Shown here in pieces: positions 5,491-5,548 of a stretch of 5,548 nt of DNA. Every line of letters begins with the position of its first letter. Position 1 is the first letter of the stretch. The stretch lies in the NCBI GenBank assembly GCA_958349075.1, contig CATWBR010000316.1, positions 1 to 5,548 of the forward strand. Direction: 5' to 3'. The notes under the pieces are model-generated. The model ran no database searches. It was not told the origin of the DNA and saw only the letters and a list, made by a program, of their open reading frames with translations. Source of the DNA: an uncultured Clostridium sp. GTDB taxonomy: Bacteria; Bacillota; Clostridia; Lachnospirales; Lachnospiraceae. The position numbers and the translations under genes were made by a program.

Positions 5491-5548
5491 GCGCGAGTGG
5501 CTCAGTGGTGGAGTATCGCCTTGCCAAGGCGAGGGTCGCGGGTTCGAA
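5491..5548 (+). tRNA. tRNA-Gly(GCC), 3' part beyond the window
   Basis: Cloverleaf parts are seen in order: acceptor 5' strand GCGCGAG (5491-5497), TG, D-stem GCTC/GAGT around AGTGGTG, anticodon stem TCGCC/GGCGA (5516-5520, 5528-5532) with loop TTGCCAA, variable GGGTC, T-stem 5' strand GCGGG (5538-5542) and TTCGAA. The anticodon GCC at 5523-5525 decodes GGC and GGU glycine codons. The window ends in the T-loop, so the T-stem 3' strand, acceptor 3' strand and CCA are not seen. Confidence 0.95.

Noticed and set aside
5491..5548. tRNA-Gly as an integration site for a mobile island carrying the operon
   Set aside because: No integrase, att-like repeat of the tRNA 3' end or transposase is visible, and the tRNA 3' end is outside the window.

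Overview
The window looks like chromosomal DNA from an anaerobic gut-type Clostridia, most likely Lachnospiraceae close to the Clostridium symbiosum / Lacrimispora group. The grounds are moderate GC genes with AT-rich intergenic DNA, Firmicutes-style Shine-Dalgarno sites, and a RocR-like sigma-54 activator. The species is an inference from style and gene content, not a match.

Layout: (1) 37-3255, minus strand: a two-gene operon, first a BCCT-family betaine-type transporter (1633-3255), then 60 nt later a histidine-ammonia-lyase-fold enzyme (37-1572). (2) 3256-3627: a divergent control region. It holds an exact-consensus sigma-54 promoter firing leftward into the operon, an unusual structured 5' leader, a tandem 20-bp repeat that is a good candidate activator site, and a sigma-70 promoter firing rightward. 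(3) 3628-5304, plus strand: a PAS / AAA+ / Fis-HTH sigma-54 activator. (4) 5305-5548: AT-rich spacer, a likely sigma-70 promoter, and the first 58 nt of a tRNA-Gly(GCC) cut by the window end.

The central observation is that the lyase keeps the HAL fold signatures but lacks the Ala-Ser-Gly triad that makes the MIO electrophile in every classical histidine/phenylalanine/tyrosine ammonia-lyase: GSVG runs straight into YLAP. A HAL-like fold without MIO is the published hallmark of ergothionase (Treponema denticola), which eliminates trimethylamine from ergothioneine, the trimethylbetaine of 2-thiohistidine, to give thiourocanate. A transporter family specific for trimethylammonium compounds as operon partner fits this. 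The working model is that the PAS regulator senses the substrate or a related signal and activates sigma-54 RNA polymerase. The BCCT protein then imports a trimethylammonium substrate (ergothioneine is the best guess) and the lyase splits off trimethylamine. The exact substrate, and BCCT-mediated import of ergothioneine, are inferences.
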